Origin: Pyrenula massariospora
Taxonomy: Eukaryota; Ascomycota; Eurotiomycetes; Pyrenulales; Pyrenulaceae
NCBI GenBank assembly: GCA_021030905.1
Contig: JAGFMI010000004.1
Coordinates: 2,108,001 to 2,172,000, forward strand
Reading direction: 5' to 3'
DNA length: 64,000 nt
Below are positions 1 through 12,800 of this stretch, in pieces. The notes under the pieces were generated by a model. The model did not search any database. It was not told where the DNA came from and saw nothing but the letters and a program-made list of their open reading frames with translations. Position numbers and translations under genes: made by a program. Position 1 is the first letter of the stretch; every line of letters begins with the position of its first letter.

Positions 1-2
1 TC

Positions 3-2342
3 CAGATTATATCGTTCCTTGCTGGTCTGCATTACAGTGGCATGATCAACAAGCCTATAATCGTTGTTTGCCCTGCTACGGTCATGAAACAGTGGGTTAA
101 TGAGTTCCACCGCTGGTGGCCGCCTTTCCGAGTCACGATTCTTCATGCGTCAGGCAGTGGAATGGTCAATTTACGAAAGGAGAGCAGCCAAGAAGATGAC
201 CTTTTCGCACAGGCATGGGATCCGAATCATCAGGATAAACCTCTAAGTGCTGGCCAGAAAGCTGCAAAGAAGATCGTGAAACATGGATTGCAGCCTGGAG
301 GAGTGCTTGTGACGACCTATGCAGGCTTGCAGTCGTATGCGCCGCTTTTGATTGGTGTGGAATGGCAATATGCCATTCTTGACGAGGGGCACAAGATTCG
401 CAACCCAAACGCGGCAATTACCATCTACTGTAAAGAGCTGCGAACCTCGAATCGCATCATCCTCTCTGGCACGCCGATGCAAAATAACCTGCAAGAGCTA
501 TGGTCGCTCTTCGACTTCGTCTTCCCCATGCGTCTCGGCACCCTAGTCAACTTCAAGACCCAATTCGACATCCCTATTCGCCTTGGTGGGTACGCAAATG
601 CTTCTAATCTCCAAGTCCAAACGGCATTCAAATGTGCCGAAACCCTCAAAGACGCAATAAGTCCCTATCTCCTCCAACGCTTCAAGATCGACGTGGCGGC
701 CGACCTTCCGAAAAAAAGCGAGCAAGTCCTGTTCTGCCGGCTAACTAAGCTACAAAGAGAGGTCTACGAGCACTTCCTCAAATCCGACGATATGGGGGCT
801 ATTATGAACGGCAAGCGTCAGGTCCTGTATGGGGTCGACATACTACGGAAAATTTGCAACCATCCAGACCTGCAAGATCATAAGTATCTCGCTACGAAAT
901 CGGGGTATGACTACGGAAATCCAGCAAAATCAGGCAAAATGCAAGTCGTCGGCTCTCTGCTCGAACTGTGGAAGAACACCGGCCACAAAGCTTTATTGTT
1001 TGCCCAACACAGAATCATGCTCGACATACTGGAAAAATATGTCAAGTCAATGCGCAATTTCAGATATAGACGCATGGACGGAAACACGCCCATCTCAAAC
1101 CGCCAAAGTATGGTCGACGAATTTAACAATAACCCGGACCTCCACATCTTCCTTCTTACCACCAAAGTCGGGGGCCTCGGTGTCAACCTTACGGGCGCTG
1201 ACCGTGTCATAATTTTCGACCCAGACTGGAATCCTTCTACCGACCTTCAAGCCCGCGAGCGTGCGTGGCGGTTGGGCCAGAAAAGAGAGGTAACCATCTA
1301 CCGTCTCATGACCGCCGGTACCATCGAAGAAAAAATCTACCACCGCCAGATCTTTAAGCAATTCCTCACTAACAAGATCTTGAAAGACCCCAAGCAGCGG
1401 CAGACATTCCACCTTAGCGACCTCCACGATCTGTTCAGTCTCGGAAATGAAGGCGGACCCACGGAGACAAGCACACTATTCAAGGACGCTGAGGTCCAGT
1501 ATAACGGCAGTAGTGACAAAGGAAAGGGTACAGCATCTTCAAAAGCCCAAGAAGCGTCGTCCAAAGAACCCCCCTCAGACGACAAAGCCATCCGCTCCCT
1601 AACCGGCATCTCCTCAATGGAACAATACGCCGGCGAAAAAGCCGAAGAACAGTCCAAACAACAAGAAGAAAACGCCGCCGCAGACCCCACCTCAACCTCA
1701 ACCTCCACCTCCTCAGACGCCCGCGTAATGTCCGCCCTCTTCTCCCGCACAAACATCCACTCCGCCATCTCCCACGAACACATCCTCGGCACCAACACCC
1801 CCGACAAATCCAAACAAGTCGACCCCCACCAAGTCGAGCTCGAGGCTCGCAAAGCCGCCGCAGAGGCAGCCAAGGAGCTCCGCCGCGCCGGCGAGCTCGC
1901 GCGCGCCGTCCCCGCGGGCACGCCGACCTGGACGGGGACGGTGGGCGTCAGCGGACGGCCCCACGAGATGAGCGCGAGCCGCGCTTTTGCTGGGAGTCGC
2001 TCCCGCGGCGCGGCGGCGATGGGGTCGGCGAATGTGCTCGCGGGGCTGCAGCGGCGGGGGGACAGTCCTGCTACTGCGAGTGGGAGCTCCTCGCGCGCTT
2101 CTACACCAAACCCCAACACCAGCACTGCAACAAAGGACAGCAATTTTGCGACGCAGATACGAGACTTTCTGCGCACGCACGGCGGGAGCGTGCCGACGCA
2201 GATGCTGATCGACCACTTCAATCGGTTTTGTAGTACTCCGAGGGCGACCGTCGAGTTTAAGGAGTGCTTGAAGGTTATTGCTAGGTTGGAACGGGGGGGT
2301 CGGGGGAGAGGGCGGTGGGTTTTGAGGGAGGAGTATGGATGA
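3..2342 (+). CDS. RAD26: RAD26/CSB (ERCC6) SNF2-family repair ATPase, 5' partial
   Basis: Swi2/Snf2 DNA translocase of transcription-coupled nucleotide excision repair, acting on RNA polymerase II stalled at lesions in the nucleus. The frame is open from base 3 (reading QIISFLAGLHYSG before the first visible Met at 42), so the start and the Walker A motif lie upstream of the window. Visible parts in order: the PATVMKQWVNEFHRWWP block typical of Rad26/CSB, the DEGH box (LDEGHKIRNP, about residue 114 counted from the Met at 42), SGTPMQNNLQELW (motif III), and the C-terminal helicase lobe with GLGVNLTGADRVIIFDPDWNP and QARERAWRLGQKREVTIYRL (motifs V-VI). A low-complexity Ser/Thr/Ala linker follows, then a short C-terminal fold (TQIRDFLRTHGGSVPTQMLIDHFN) that resembles the winged-helix/ubiquitin-binding end of the family. 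No intron is needed in the visible part. Family call is secure; the N terminus is missing only because of the window edge. Confidence 0.95.
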   Translation, partial: QIISFLAGLHYSGMINKPIIVVCPATVMKQWVNEFHRWWPPFRVTILHASGSGMVNLRKESSQEDDLFAQAWDPNHQDKPLSAGQKAAKKIVKHGLQPGGVLVTTYAGLQSYAPLLIGVEWQYAILDEGHKIRNPNAAITIYCKELRTSNRIILSGTPMQNNLQELWSLFDFVFPMRLGTLVNFKTQFDIPIRLGGYANASNLQVQTAFKCAETLKDAISPYLLQRFKIDVAADLPKKSEQVLFCRLTKLQREVYEHFLKSDDMGAIMNGKRQVLYGVDILRKICNHPDLQDHKYLATKSGYDYGNPAKSGKMQVVGSLLELWKNTGHKALLFAQHRIMLDILEKYVKSMRNFRYRRMDGNTPISNRQSMVDEFNNNPDLHIFLLTTKVGGLGVNLTGADRVIIFDPDWNPSTDLQARERAWRLGQKREVTIYRLMTAGTIEEKIYHRQIFKQFLTNKILKDPKQRQTFHLSDLHDLFSLGNEGGPTETSTLFKDAEVQYNGSSDKGKGTASSKAQEASSKEPPSDDKAIRSLTGISSMEQYAGEKAEEQSKQQEENAAADPTSTSTSTSSDARVMSALFSRTNIHSAISHEHILGTNTPDKSKQVDPHQVELEARKAAAEAAKELRRAGELARAVPAGTPTWTGTVGVSGRPHEMSASRAFAGSRSRGAAAMGSANVLAGLQRRGDSPATASGSSSRASTPNPNTSTATKDSNFATQIRDFLRTHGGSVPTQMLIDHFNRFCSTPRATVEFKECLKVIARLERGGRGRGRWVLREEYG

Positions 2343-5300
2343 GGGTTGGTGGGTTGTGGTGATGGGAGAAATGGGGAGAGGAGAGATTGTAGGATATAGG
2401 ATTTACATATACTCGAAAGGAGGGGTGGGACTAGAGGATTTAGCACCGTAGCGTAGCTAGGGCAGGTAGGTAGAAAGGTGTTCTCAGACGATCAAAGATC
2501 CTCGCCTCGTGCTCAGCCCATTCTATTCTCTCTCTCCATGTCAATCCCCTCCACTTCAGCCCTCCTAATCTCACCCGACACCACAAAACGCCAGCAAAAA
2601 GGCTCCATACAACTCCAACTCGGTCTGTACGACAGATCTTGACACTCACCCATCCCTCCTCCACGCAGTATCACCCAAGACCTCGTCCCCGTCTTGGCCC
2701 ACGCATGGCATGCATTTTCACCCTCATTCCATTTATGCCATGCCCTACGTATAGGCCACGGAGACAGCGAGGACGCCCTATGTGTTATGTGTACACATAA
2801 CACATAAATACCCACAGTACAGCTCTCAGCCGCAAAAGCCGTCTCGTCTGGATCTCCCGCAACGCACGCTGTGTGTTCATTCGGGACGTGATGTGAGGTG
2901 AGGCGAGGCGTTCAACACCCGACGTAACGTAACGGAACGGAACCCTGTTCGCCATTCCATGTCATGTTTCTGGAGGAAGCGGGGGCTTCTAGGGCTAACT
3001 GTGCTGTCCACCCCGTGGGTAGATACGCGTTTCTGCATTGACATCCGGGGAGATTGCGCGTGGTGCGGCGACACGGGAACGAAAGGGGGGTGGTTAGACC
3101 TACCTGTACATGAGAGTGTGCAGTGATGGGATAGGATGCGGTGGATGCAGCGATATACCTACCGTGCCAACTCGTTTGTGGCCTCCTGCGTGCTAATGAT
3201 CGTTGATTAGGTACGGACGCATACTTGAGAGGTAGAGAGTGAAAAAGGCTATTTATGGTTTGGCGTGAGTTGTAGGACAGTTTCTCTGGGGAAAGGATGT
3301 AGAAAGAGGAATGAACAGTAATTTGGTACTGGATGCATTAAACAAGTGTCAAAAACCGATCGGGAAGCACGCAGGTATCGTTGGAAGAGCAGCAGACCGT
3401 AAGAAAACGTGGAGTACCTCACTAGTCTCATCTCATTACCGTGCCTTAAGAGTATTAGCCCTTTCTTCAATGGGAAGACATGACGTTGCAGTAGTGAAAG
3501 CAAGCAGACCGTGGCTTAGAAGCTCCACTAGTCTGGTCATTGGCAGTAATTTGGAGCCAAGAGCTCCATCAAGCCGTCAACGCAAGGATGCCCAAAAGCG
3601 GAAGTATGGGGGCTCCTTCCTGCGAGATGCTACGACGATGAGACATCTGCTTGCTTGTTATCCAGGCTGTTTTCCCGTTGAGGCTTGCTCTGCTTTGGAA
3701 ACAAACGCCACCGCGGATGAGATCAACGTCATCAAAGGTGCGTGTAACAAGCCTTTGGAACCTAGGTATTGTTGCAGCTCGACGTTGGTGTATTCTCCGA
3801 GCTTTTCTTTGATTCCCGATTGATAGTACAATGGTATGGTCTATAGATCGATGTTGTCGTTTCACCGAGTGGTTTGTGTCCTAGAACCGAATAAGACAGA
3901 TATAGAGCCAGACTGTGTTCCTGAATTAATAGCCCACAACTCCTTCTAGAAGCTTTTTCTTTAGCAGTACCTTGTTGATCCTCCAGATCCAAGCTTGAAA
4001 CCGAGGGTTTGGGACGGGATGTAGAACGTCATAGTGCATGATATGATATCTCGGTCCGAAATGACGTCTGTAACAAGATTTCGCGTGATTGCAAGAGTGA
4101 CTTCTTGTCAAATCTCACAAAGCTCGTTTGGGATGTAGCTATGGTAGCTTCGCTAACAAGGAAATCCTTTCAAGCCAGGGTAGCTTCTGTCTTCACATAA
4201 AAGCGAAACAACATTCCAGGCATTTGCTCGTAGCATCAGACCAGAAAAGGAAATGGGAGGATTGGACAATGAGGTCATTGTTCCCAGTACCAAGATTCTC
4301 ACCGTTTCCCACGTTGTTTTGCCCCTGGAGACAACGGAACGGGGCTGCGATGATGTTGACAGCTGATCTGGTATTGCTCTGTAATACCTTGGAGGGATCT
4401 TTCGCGACCGTAGCCTCGATCACGATGGGCTCGTAAAGCCATACACATGTGTGACGCGCAGCAAGACTATCTCAATTGACGATCAAGAAATGCAAGCCAA
4501 TCTTGAATGATTTCCTTTGCTCGCTTCGAACAGGATGCATGACAGGAAATAAAGAACAAGAAATCTATGACATACCTCAGCCACTACACATTTCTTGGTT
4601 GCTGTTCATGGCGGACCTCGCGTCGCGAGGCTCGGGCCCGAGATGACGAGGTATCTCGCGTTATGTGCCAAGACAGGTCAAGATCTGCGCGCTCTTACCT
4701 CATGCCCAACAAAGCGCTTGATTTTTCTCTTTTCGGTCAATGTGAGGGAAATAGGCTGCATGCGTATCAAGGCTTGGACGATAAGGTGTCGCAAGGTAAT
4801 TGTTGACTCATATCATGCGTATCTTACCAGGGCATTGCATTGTTGAGCATAAAATTGTTTGTTGAGCACAATTCGGGATAATGAAAGGCGCAAAGCGAGT
4901 CACCAGGGGCACAACATGGCGAGATGAACGAGTCATGGGTGGAGCGCTCATCTGCGGATCCGCAGCTGGGCGTTCTTTATGTCCCCGAGCTTGCCTCCAC
5001 GCGGAGACATCTAATCGCCGGAAGGCCGTTTCGTCGCAACCGGACGACGGATGCCTGACCTGGTGATATCCTTTCCAACATGTTGCCAGACGCGCCATCC
5101 ATGCCTCTCGCCGAACTTGAGCAAACGATCTAGCAAACTTGTTTCCAGCAAGCCGCTGCGCAGCGCCTGCTCTCGAACACGGGTTCGGTCAACAGCCCGT
5201 GAAACGCGACCGCGAAGTTGGCCCACGCCGTAATGCATGGCATGTAAACAAATCGCAATCTCGGTATGGAAGGGCCAAAAACTAAAATACCTCTTTTTCG

Positions 5301-6024
5301 AGCACGTCTTCAGATAAGCGAGTAATGGGTAATTTGTACGAGCAGCGAAAGTCTCCACGAGAGCGAAGGATGCCTCAGGTCTTGGGTCTCATCCTTCGTT
5401 GGAGAGGGCGTGCCTAACGCCGCCCAGCGCGAACTTTGCGGGGGCCGCGCCGCCGCAGCTTGGCAGCCGTAGACCCGTAAGGCTGGCATGGGGTTGAGTC
5501 AATTTTGGAAACGCGACAGACACGGCGTTGGGGGCAGCCGAGTGTCAGAGTCAGTCAGACCCGGGGTGCTGGGTTGAAAGGAATCCAGTTTTGGGTAAGA
5601 GGCGGGCGCATTATTACGAAATCAGGCACACGAAGCAGGTGATTGGAATGTTGTGGAATGTTGATGTTTTTGGAAGAAATTTCTGGTATTGGAGTCTCAA
5701 CCTCGACCTCAGAAGGGAGGGAGAACTGCGTGATCTGGTAATTAATTCCTAGCTAGAGCCTTCCGCCTCGCCATCGCTCTGTTCCAGCGCACATGACAAT
5801 ACCCCAAATCCTCCAAAAACTTGCCCTCCTCCAGTTTCCATCACCTTCCCATGCATGTGCCCATAAGCAGGCTTCTCAGAGTGGAAATATCTCTTCCATA
5901 CCCAGACAATGAAATTTTGATGATGTTGTACAATCGCTCACTTTTGGTATCATATGCAAATCGCTCGCTAAATAGATCGCTCAAACGTACAAAGCCGTAG
6001 ACAGAAGTGAAACCGTGGCATGAT
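2343..6024. other. Intergenic spacer, 3.7 kb
   Basis: Lies between RAD26 (+) and the acidic protein gene (-), so two 3' ends face each other. The frames here are short, overlap on both strands and match no family I know; the longest is 170 codons at 3311-3823 (+). Contains the 28-bp palindrome listed separately and a small run of five-base units (TAACG twice, then GAACG twice) near 2920-2942. I see no RNA gene. Confidence 0.6.
2779..2806. repeat. 28-bp perfect palindrome
   Basis: The half-site TATGTGTTATGTGT is followed at once by its exact reverse complement, with the centre between 2792 and 2793 (GT|AC). Flanking bases 2778 (C) and 2807 (A) do not extend it. It lies about 440 bp past the RAD26 stop codon. 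It could form a cruciform, be a dimeric protein-binding site, or act as a hairpin in RNA; the sequence does not decide. Confidence 0.9.
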
Positions 6025-6756
6025 CTAGTAGGCTGCGATCATGGCTGGCTGTTGTCTCGAAGGTAGATAGTATCCATCTTCGAGAAAACTCGTCTGTTCT
6101 TCCACTGAAAGTGCTTCAGGCGCTGGTCGGTCGTAGTAGCTGGTAGTAGCGATTGCTTTGCGTTGAGATTCGGTAAACTCGAGAGCTTGTGATGGTGGTG
6201 AAGGAGGCATCGACTCGTCTTCCGAGTCACTATCCGATTCACTAGTCAACCCTGGTGGATGTCGTGAGGATGTGCGGGTGAGAGCGAGCTCGTCGTAGTC
6301 TTCCTCGTCATCCTCCTCAAAGTCTTCTTCTGTGATTTCCCGTGTGGTCACTGTAGCTGGCGAGCTTGCACTCTTGCGGGCAATCTCTGCAACAACTACT
6401 TCCTCATCCTCATCGTATTCAGATTCGTCATCTGAACTCTCCGCATCTTCTGGGTCCCAATCCTCCTCCGGGTCTTCCACCACAGCGTCTGCCCATTGGA
6501 TGTGCCTAGACTCTTCGGTGGTCTTGGCTGCACTGGAGACGGTCTGGTTGAACCATTGCTCTTGCTCTTGCTCAGCGTTGGAGAGATCGAGCATGAGAGT
6601 GTCGAGGAGATTGGCGTGACCGACGAGCAGGCGGAGATTGTGGTCTGACCGGGCAGCCTCCTTGGAGAGCTTGCCGCGGGCAGTGTGAGCGAGGAAGTAA
6701 GTCTGGGTGATGGACATCTTTTGCTTCTTCTCTGGTCTGGATGAGGTAGGGTTCAT
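6025..6756 (-). CDS. Conserved acidic fungal protein, function unknown
   Basis: I do not recognise a named family. The chosen start (Met at 6756, context CCACCATGA) gives about 243 residues; the frame stays open to an earlier Met at 6891 and there is also a Met at 6717. The N-terminal part (SITQTYFLAHTARGKLSKEAAR then DHNLRLLVGHANLLDTLMLDL, about residues 15-56) looks like a structured helical core, as in Pezizomycotina hypothetical proteins. The rest is disordered and acidic: long runs of Asp/Glu/Ser (EDWDPEDAESSDDESEYDEDEE and EEDFEEDDEEDYDE), then an SDSDSEDE patch that is a likely CK2 substrate. The C terminus is SFLEDGYYLPSRQQPAMIAAY. No signal peptide or membrane segment. An upstream exon cannot be excluded. 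Confidence 0.7.
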   Translation of the reverse strand: MNPTSSRPEKKQKMSITQTYFLAHTARGKLSKEAARSDHNLRLLVGHANLLDTLMLDLSNAEQEQEQWFNQTVSSAAKTTEESRHIQWADAVVEDPEEDWDPEDAESSDDESEYDEDEEVVVAEIARKSASSPATVTTREITEEDFEEDDEEDYDELALTRTSSRHPPGLTSESDSDSEDESMPPSPPSQALEFTESQRKAIATTSYYDRPAPEALSVEEQTSFLEDGYYLPSRQQPAMIAAY

Positions 6757-6891
6757 GGTGGTTGAGAGTGCGGTATGCATTGTGTTTGTATAGTCGTGGT
6801 TATGAGTCAGTGTTAATAAGTCTGCCAGTTTCGGCGGTGAAGCTAGGCTTGATGTGGAGTGGAGCTCCTTGAAAGGTAGATGTTCAGACAA

Positions 6892-9800
6892 AGAAGTCAG
6901 GTGTGTTGGATATAGGTTGGAGTAACTGGAGTCTTCTTTGTATTGCGGTGAGAGCGGTGGATGGTGGAACAGGCAAGCGGACCATTGGGGGTGGAAGGAA
7001 GGGGATTATTATACAGCATCACAGCCACGAGTAGGAAGTGTTGGTGTTGTTGCATACGAGCAGGCTGACTGATCCTCCATCCGTTCGGGTCCGTGTCGCA
7101 GAGTCGGGGATACGCTTGTCACTGGGCCCGAAGCATGGCTTGCAGGGGAGCGAGCAAGGGTGGGCCGGCGTTATGGCGCCGTAATCCCAAGAGTCACCAT
7201 ACCTGACGCTCGTTATGTGAAAATCTGACGTGGGCCTCCTGGCCGCACCAAGCCGTCCAGATGGACCAAAGCCTGATGTCAGCCCGCCCGAACGCTTTCG
7301 CCCTGCGAGAGAGTTTTCGGTACCGTACTGACAACAGTACAGAGTCGCCTTTCTCACCGTGCGCTCGCACGACGGCGCTGGTGATTGGCCGTCGCCTGTC
7401 GTCGCCCACAGGCACCGACATTCGCTGCTTGGAAATCCCCTTCTTCCGCGCAGCTAACGTGTCTACTATGGTGCGCTCATTGGACTCGGAGTCGGAGTTA
7501 ATCAGCACCCCAACGCATGATCCCATCACACCGACTGGTCTTCTGAATCATCACCATGCCTTTTGACTTTGCGACCACTGCTCTTGCGCGGAGATCGACG
7601 GTCTTCGAAGCTTGTTAGATCACAAATCCGACCAACTCCAGATCACCGCTGATTTCAAAGAATATGCCTACAAAACAATGGCGTTATGCTGCATGCACTG
7701 TCACTCAACGTTATGACTCCACGCAATAGCCATCGCATCGTTATCGCTTTACAGTAATGGAACGCGGGCTTGAATATTCTCTAGCAAGCATCTGCATTGG
7801 CAGTATGAACAAGCCACATCGCTTGCGGACAGCCGCAGAGTCTTGCAACGTCAGTACATTCGTAGGCCTCGTATAATGCAGCTTGTTGAAGGTAGCGCTT
7901 GGCTCGCGCGGCGGTAGGGCAGTACAACGATTATTACTACTGCCTAGCCAGCAATTGAGAGAGAGAGCCAAGGCGAAACGAGGCGGTGCGAAATACGCTC
8001 GCTGTCGCGCAGCTTACCTGTTCGGGGCAAAAGACGCTGGATTTGGTTTCTAATTGACCAGGAAAGGCCTCGTCAGCCAACCTCTGGGCGGTGAGCCGCT
8101 ATCGAACGTGACTACCACTTGGCGCGCGTCGCGAGCAGGGCTGCTTCGAGGTGACAAGCTTCTTGGGCTACTGCTGCGCCCTGGTATGATTCAATCAAAA
8201 TCATTAATCACGATGACACCTTGTCGAAGCTCGGCATTACGGCTTGGACATTGCATCTTCACGATATCTGAGGCAATAAGGCGACTGCGTTTCAGGGCGC
8301 GAAGCATTGGCAGTGGATGCCGATAACCGAGGCGGTTGAAGGTCAAGCCTACAGCGTGGGGATTATTCATCCGACAACTCGAGCGCGCGCGTGAGTCAAA
8401 TTGGTCCTGCGGGGGAGTGCGGCCTTTCTCGCTCGGATGGTCGGGCATTGTATAGAGCACGGTCTTTGGCATTCGTCCGTCGTCCGTGTCACGGACGTAA
8501 GGTAAAGGTCGACTCCAACAACCTTGTTGATCCTACCGGTTTCGCAAGCCTCGCTCGCTCGCTTTTATCGGTCTCGCATTTCATTGAAAGTTCAGTGTGC
8601 ACAAATAATGGCACAACTTCAGGCCTCCTCCTCCCAGGACCTACGCATCCTGTCCACGTCAAAGCTTTGCGTAACCTCAATCTCCAAAACTCTAGCCGTA
8701 ATGACCCCGGATCCCTCAATCGCTTCTGCCTGAACTTCCGCGGCTCGTACGTTGGACCGCCAACAGACCAAGGCCACCGCAATTTCCAATCAATTATTGG
8801 GACTTGGCGCCAACGCCTGTATGTGTGCCTGGAGAGGTATTACCAATACAGGCATTGAGTTTGCGATTATTGATTAGAACCCCGCGTCCTGAGTCATCTT
8901 GGCAGAGCGGTGAGAGACATAATTCCGAGCTCCGACCGTCTTCTACCTTCTACGTTCCTTCCATGCATGCCGCCTTGCCGGTTCTGGGCAACGGATGCCT
9001 CACCGCGTGGCAGGTGGAGGTTGCATTGCACTTTCGCATCTGAATAATGCACGAAACCGCGTTGCAAGCCACACGCATTTTATGAGTCGACGTGAATCAG
9101 CCTGGTGCTGCCCGGCGAACATCTCCCTGGTCGTGGCTACCTACCTAGTCCCAGAGGTTCTCTTGTTACAGCAAATTTCCCCTGTCAAGAAAAGGCATGA
9201 ATTAGGCGCACTGCATTCTTCAAGATATCGATTTGTCAGGCTCACTGAGCGACGGCGCTCAATTCCGCTGGACGTCCGTTGTGCCTCACTGAAGGAGCAG
9301 TCAAGGTCGAGAAAAACGCCCCTTTCCCCTGATCAATTACAAATGACCACGGTGCCTAATCTCCACCTGAGGAGCTAAGATTATGGTCGCTACTGGATGG
9401 GAGTCTTTCATGCTACTGTTTTCGTCCACCCAGCGTCGATCTTTGCACGTCTCAGCTCAGCCCTATCCAGCCACGGTTCCGCTCTGCACGTGTCCTCTGT
9501 TTGGATTACCATAAATGGCATCGTCTCGCGCGAATGCGCGTTTCTATTCGAGGTGAGATTGTATTGATGTCGGAGAGCGTGCCTGAGATTCAGACTGACA
9601 GTAGATCCATAGAGCTTCTGTTGGCGCCTTTTCAAGCTCCATTCTGAGCTTACACCGTGCCTTTGGCGGCTCATTGAAACCACGACAACAATCGATAGCT
9701 CACTCATGCAGTCGTATTTTGAATAATTTTACAGCGGAAAGTGGTAAAATTTCTTCTCCACTGTCTGGAGCCCCCATCTCGTTCAGACCCTGCAGCGCTT

Positions 9801-12800
9801 ACCCTTGATGCTTGTCATGTTGTCTGACCCAACAGCTTGGATACTTTTACTTGGCGTCGTACATGGGGCGGAAGGATCCATCGCTGACCTGGAATTCAGG
9901 AACGAATAAGCTCGGCTTGATGTTCGAAGGTACTACCCTTACAAGTTCTCACTTGTAAGTCAGAGCTCTGACGCCGTCTTTCTTTTGTGCCTGTATTTGG
10001 AACATGTCTTCCTATCCTGGTATGTAGGTAAACATGATCACCCTCATTACTCGGCTATCGACAGGATTCGGCAACTTCCACAAGCCAGGTTCGAAATTTG
10101 CAAATCTTCACAGCATGTGATTATGAAACCACAGTCTATTCCTTCAAGGATTTCACTCCATGCCTATCCTTTTCTATCGCAAGATCCCGCTGTTGACTAA
10201 ATCCGCTAAGCTCGTTCATGATTTCCAATTGCAGTCTTCGACTTTTAAGCTGCAGACCCATCCGATTACAATACCGTTTTCAAGACCTTTACACCATTGG
10301 CTAGGTCAAGATTGATCTGTTCAACAAATCCTGTTCTTCAACTCTTTGCTGCTTACTGTACGTTTTCTATTGACTAAGATATCGACATGCCACGGGCTCA
10401 AGATTTTGCACTGCACAACATGCCGTGGTGCCGGTAGTGACGCGTTTCAAGGCTTTAATATTTTAGCTTAAGGTGAGATGATGAGCTGCTGGAAGTTAAG
10501 ACCATGGTTTAGGATCACTAATCAGTGTTCTGGAGCTCTCTTCTTTGGAGGATCGATATGTTCGTCTCCAGCCGCACTAGTGCACCAAAAAGCGACCTTT
10601 GTATCGATGGGTCGAGCATTGCAGTCAAAACCTCCACCTTCTCTGCCTGTATTTAAAACTTCACGGAATCCGGCATGCCACGTTCATCTACGCTTCCCTT
10701 TGTGTTGAAAGTTGACAACGATAAGTACCCGGACAAACATTTCTAGGACCGTGCAGCCAGCGAGGGACAGTCATTACATCTCTATCTTGCATGCATTGGC
10801 AAAGGTTTCTCCCCCACAACATGATGCTTACACATGGAATCCTACCTCACCTAAAGTTCTGATATCAAACCACTACAGCAGGCTCCGTTGCAGTGTCTAT
10901 CGCTCCTGCAGGAGCACGGCAACGGTCTACGGTACCTGTGCGCACCAAAGGCTTGACAAAGTCAACATGATAACTGAATTTCGCGTATCATGAATTCGTT
11001 CCCAGACCGGTGATTTCTCGCCGTCGCAAGTGCGTGTCACTACCTTTACCACCAAGCTTTGGGATATTTACGGCCACCCACTAGATAGGGTATTGCTCAC
11101 GGACCTCGTGGCTTACGAATCATCCAGTGCGCTCACCTTTCTCCCGACTTTAGTGGACGCGGCTGTCACAGTGCGCATTGTCCTATCTACTGAACACGCA
11201 CCTGGATCACGTCAATACCAACATTGAGAAAGCAATATATCTAACATCGAAAACGAAACGTACCTTTCATCAGATCTGTCAAAGCTTACAAAGTCCCTAC
11301 CTACCGTACAAATTCGATACGATCCAAACTACTCCAAATGCAGACTTCCTTACATTTACTGCACGCCCCTCCCCTAATCCTTCATCAAGCACAGTCCCAT
11401 CCAGGCAGCCAGCGAACCCAGCAAGCACAGACAACATTGCCGTTGCCGAACCACCTAACGCTGAAACTCTCTCGCAACATTGCAGTGGCGCCATCCCGTC
11501 CGCTCGCGCCGAGATAACGGCGAGCTACCGGCAGTGCGCCTGTTGTAATCAAACCAGCAAGAGAGAATAATGGTACGGTTACCAACCTTCGGATGCGGCC
11601 GGAAGGTTAAATGTGGTGTCTGTGCGGGAGAGTCGAGACTGCGGCGGAGATCTCCTGATGCAGCTTCAAGATTCTTGTGCGTTGTTTATTTCTCGACTAA
11701 AGGCAGAGGAACATGATGCACATGGCGTATTGAGGTGCGGTTAAGTGTCCCGTGTCGGCCCGGTCGTTACATTGGACGCAAAGGTAAGGATGGGGAAGGT
11801 TCAGACGGAACGAGATAAAAACGATCGCGATATTTTTTCGTGCATACGAAAGATCTATCTCGCTAGTACATACCGCGTGGCGAGATGCGGCGTTGCATCG
11901 TGGCCTGTCCTAATGCTGACTCAGGGGAAGTCATTACCCTCCTTACTCATCATCTGTTGCAGCCGTACCAAGCATCTATCCATCATTCTCTCGCGGTAAT
12001 CATCAAGAAACACCGTCAAGACAAGCAAGGAGCGTAACCAGCCGCGGCCAGCAAGCACGCCGTATTTGGGTACGGTTGAGAAGTAACCTCAAACGGACGC
12101 GCTGTACCGGGACAAAGCGGAGCCTTCCATTTGACTCAACACTAGGTATCTTATAAGCGTCGAAGTGCTCTGCTTTTATGACGTGAGCTCGTGAAAATCG
12201 GGTTACAACGGCTCGAACGACAACCCCCGAGCTGTTCAACATGTCGACGTTAATGAGCACACCGAGCTATGCGCAAGCCGTTGACCAGAGACCAAGCCGT
12301 CGTGTCGATCTAGAACGGCTAATAAAGCATAGCCCGTCGCGTCGAACTCAAGAGCAGAAGACATATCGATGAAACTAGTATTGCTACTGCTATAGCTATT
12401 ACTGCTATAGCTATTGCTACCTACGCACAGCTACCTAGCTAGCTGTCCAGATATAGAAGTAGAGAAACGGGGGAATCTAAACCCAAATTCGTCATGTCGT
12501 CTCATTTCCAAATATCGGTACTGTAATCGATATCAATATATCTTATCCCACTCATATCCGGTGGGTCCATCACAACACTCTCGCACGCGTGTGCATGTTG
12601 CGATTTGTGTTAGATATGTAAAAATTTCTTTTCCCATCTCTTCTCTTCTCTGAACTTGGAACCCGTAGAACTCCGCATGCTATACGTTTTGAGGGATATC
12701 GACCGTATTATGTATGATAGGATAGGGGTATAATGTCGAGGTGGGGGGTAGGAGAGTGAGTCCATGTATGTCCACCGTCGAGTGAATCAATGTTCAAACC

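Noticed and set aside
1337-2446. 369-codon open frame opposite the RAD26 tail
   Set aside because: It mirrors GC-rich low-complexity coding sequence of RAD26; no motif, and the + strand product is clearly the real one.
3311-3823. 170-codon frame in the RAD26 spacer
   Set aside because: No domain, no signal peptide, no splice-linked extension, and equally long overlapping frames on the other strand.
8519-8541. Sequence resembling the 5' end of 18S rRNA (ACCTTGTTGATCCTACCGG)
   Set aside because: The likeness ends after about 20 bases; the next conserved 18S bases are absent, so it is not an rRNA copy.
8391-8858. 155-codon frame in the gene-poor region
   Set aside because: Composition looks random, no recognisable family and overlapped by other frames.
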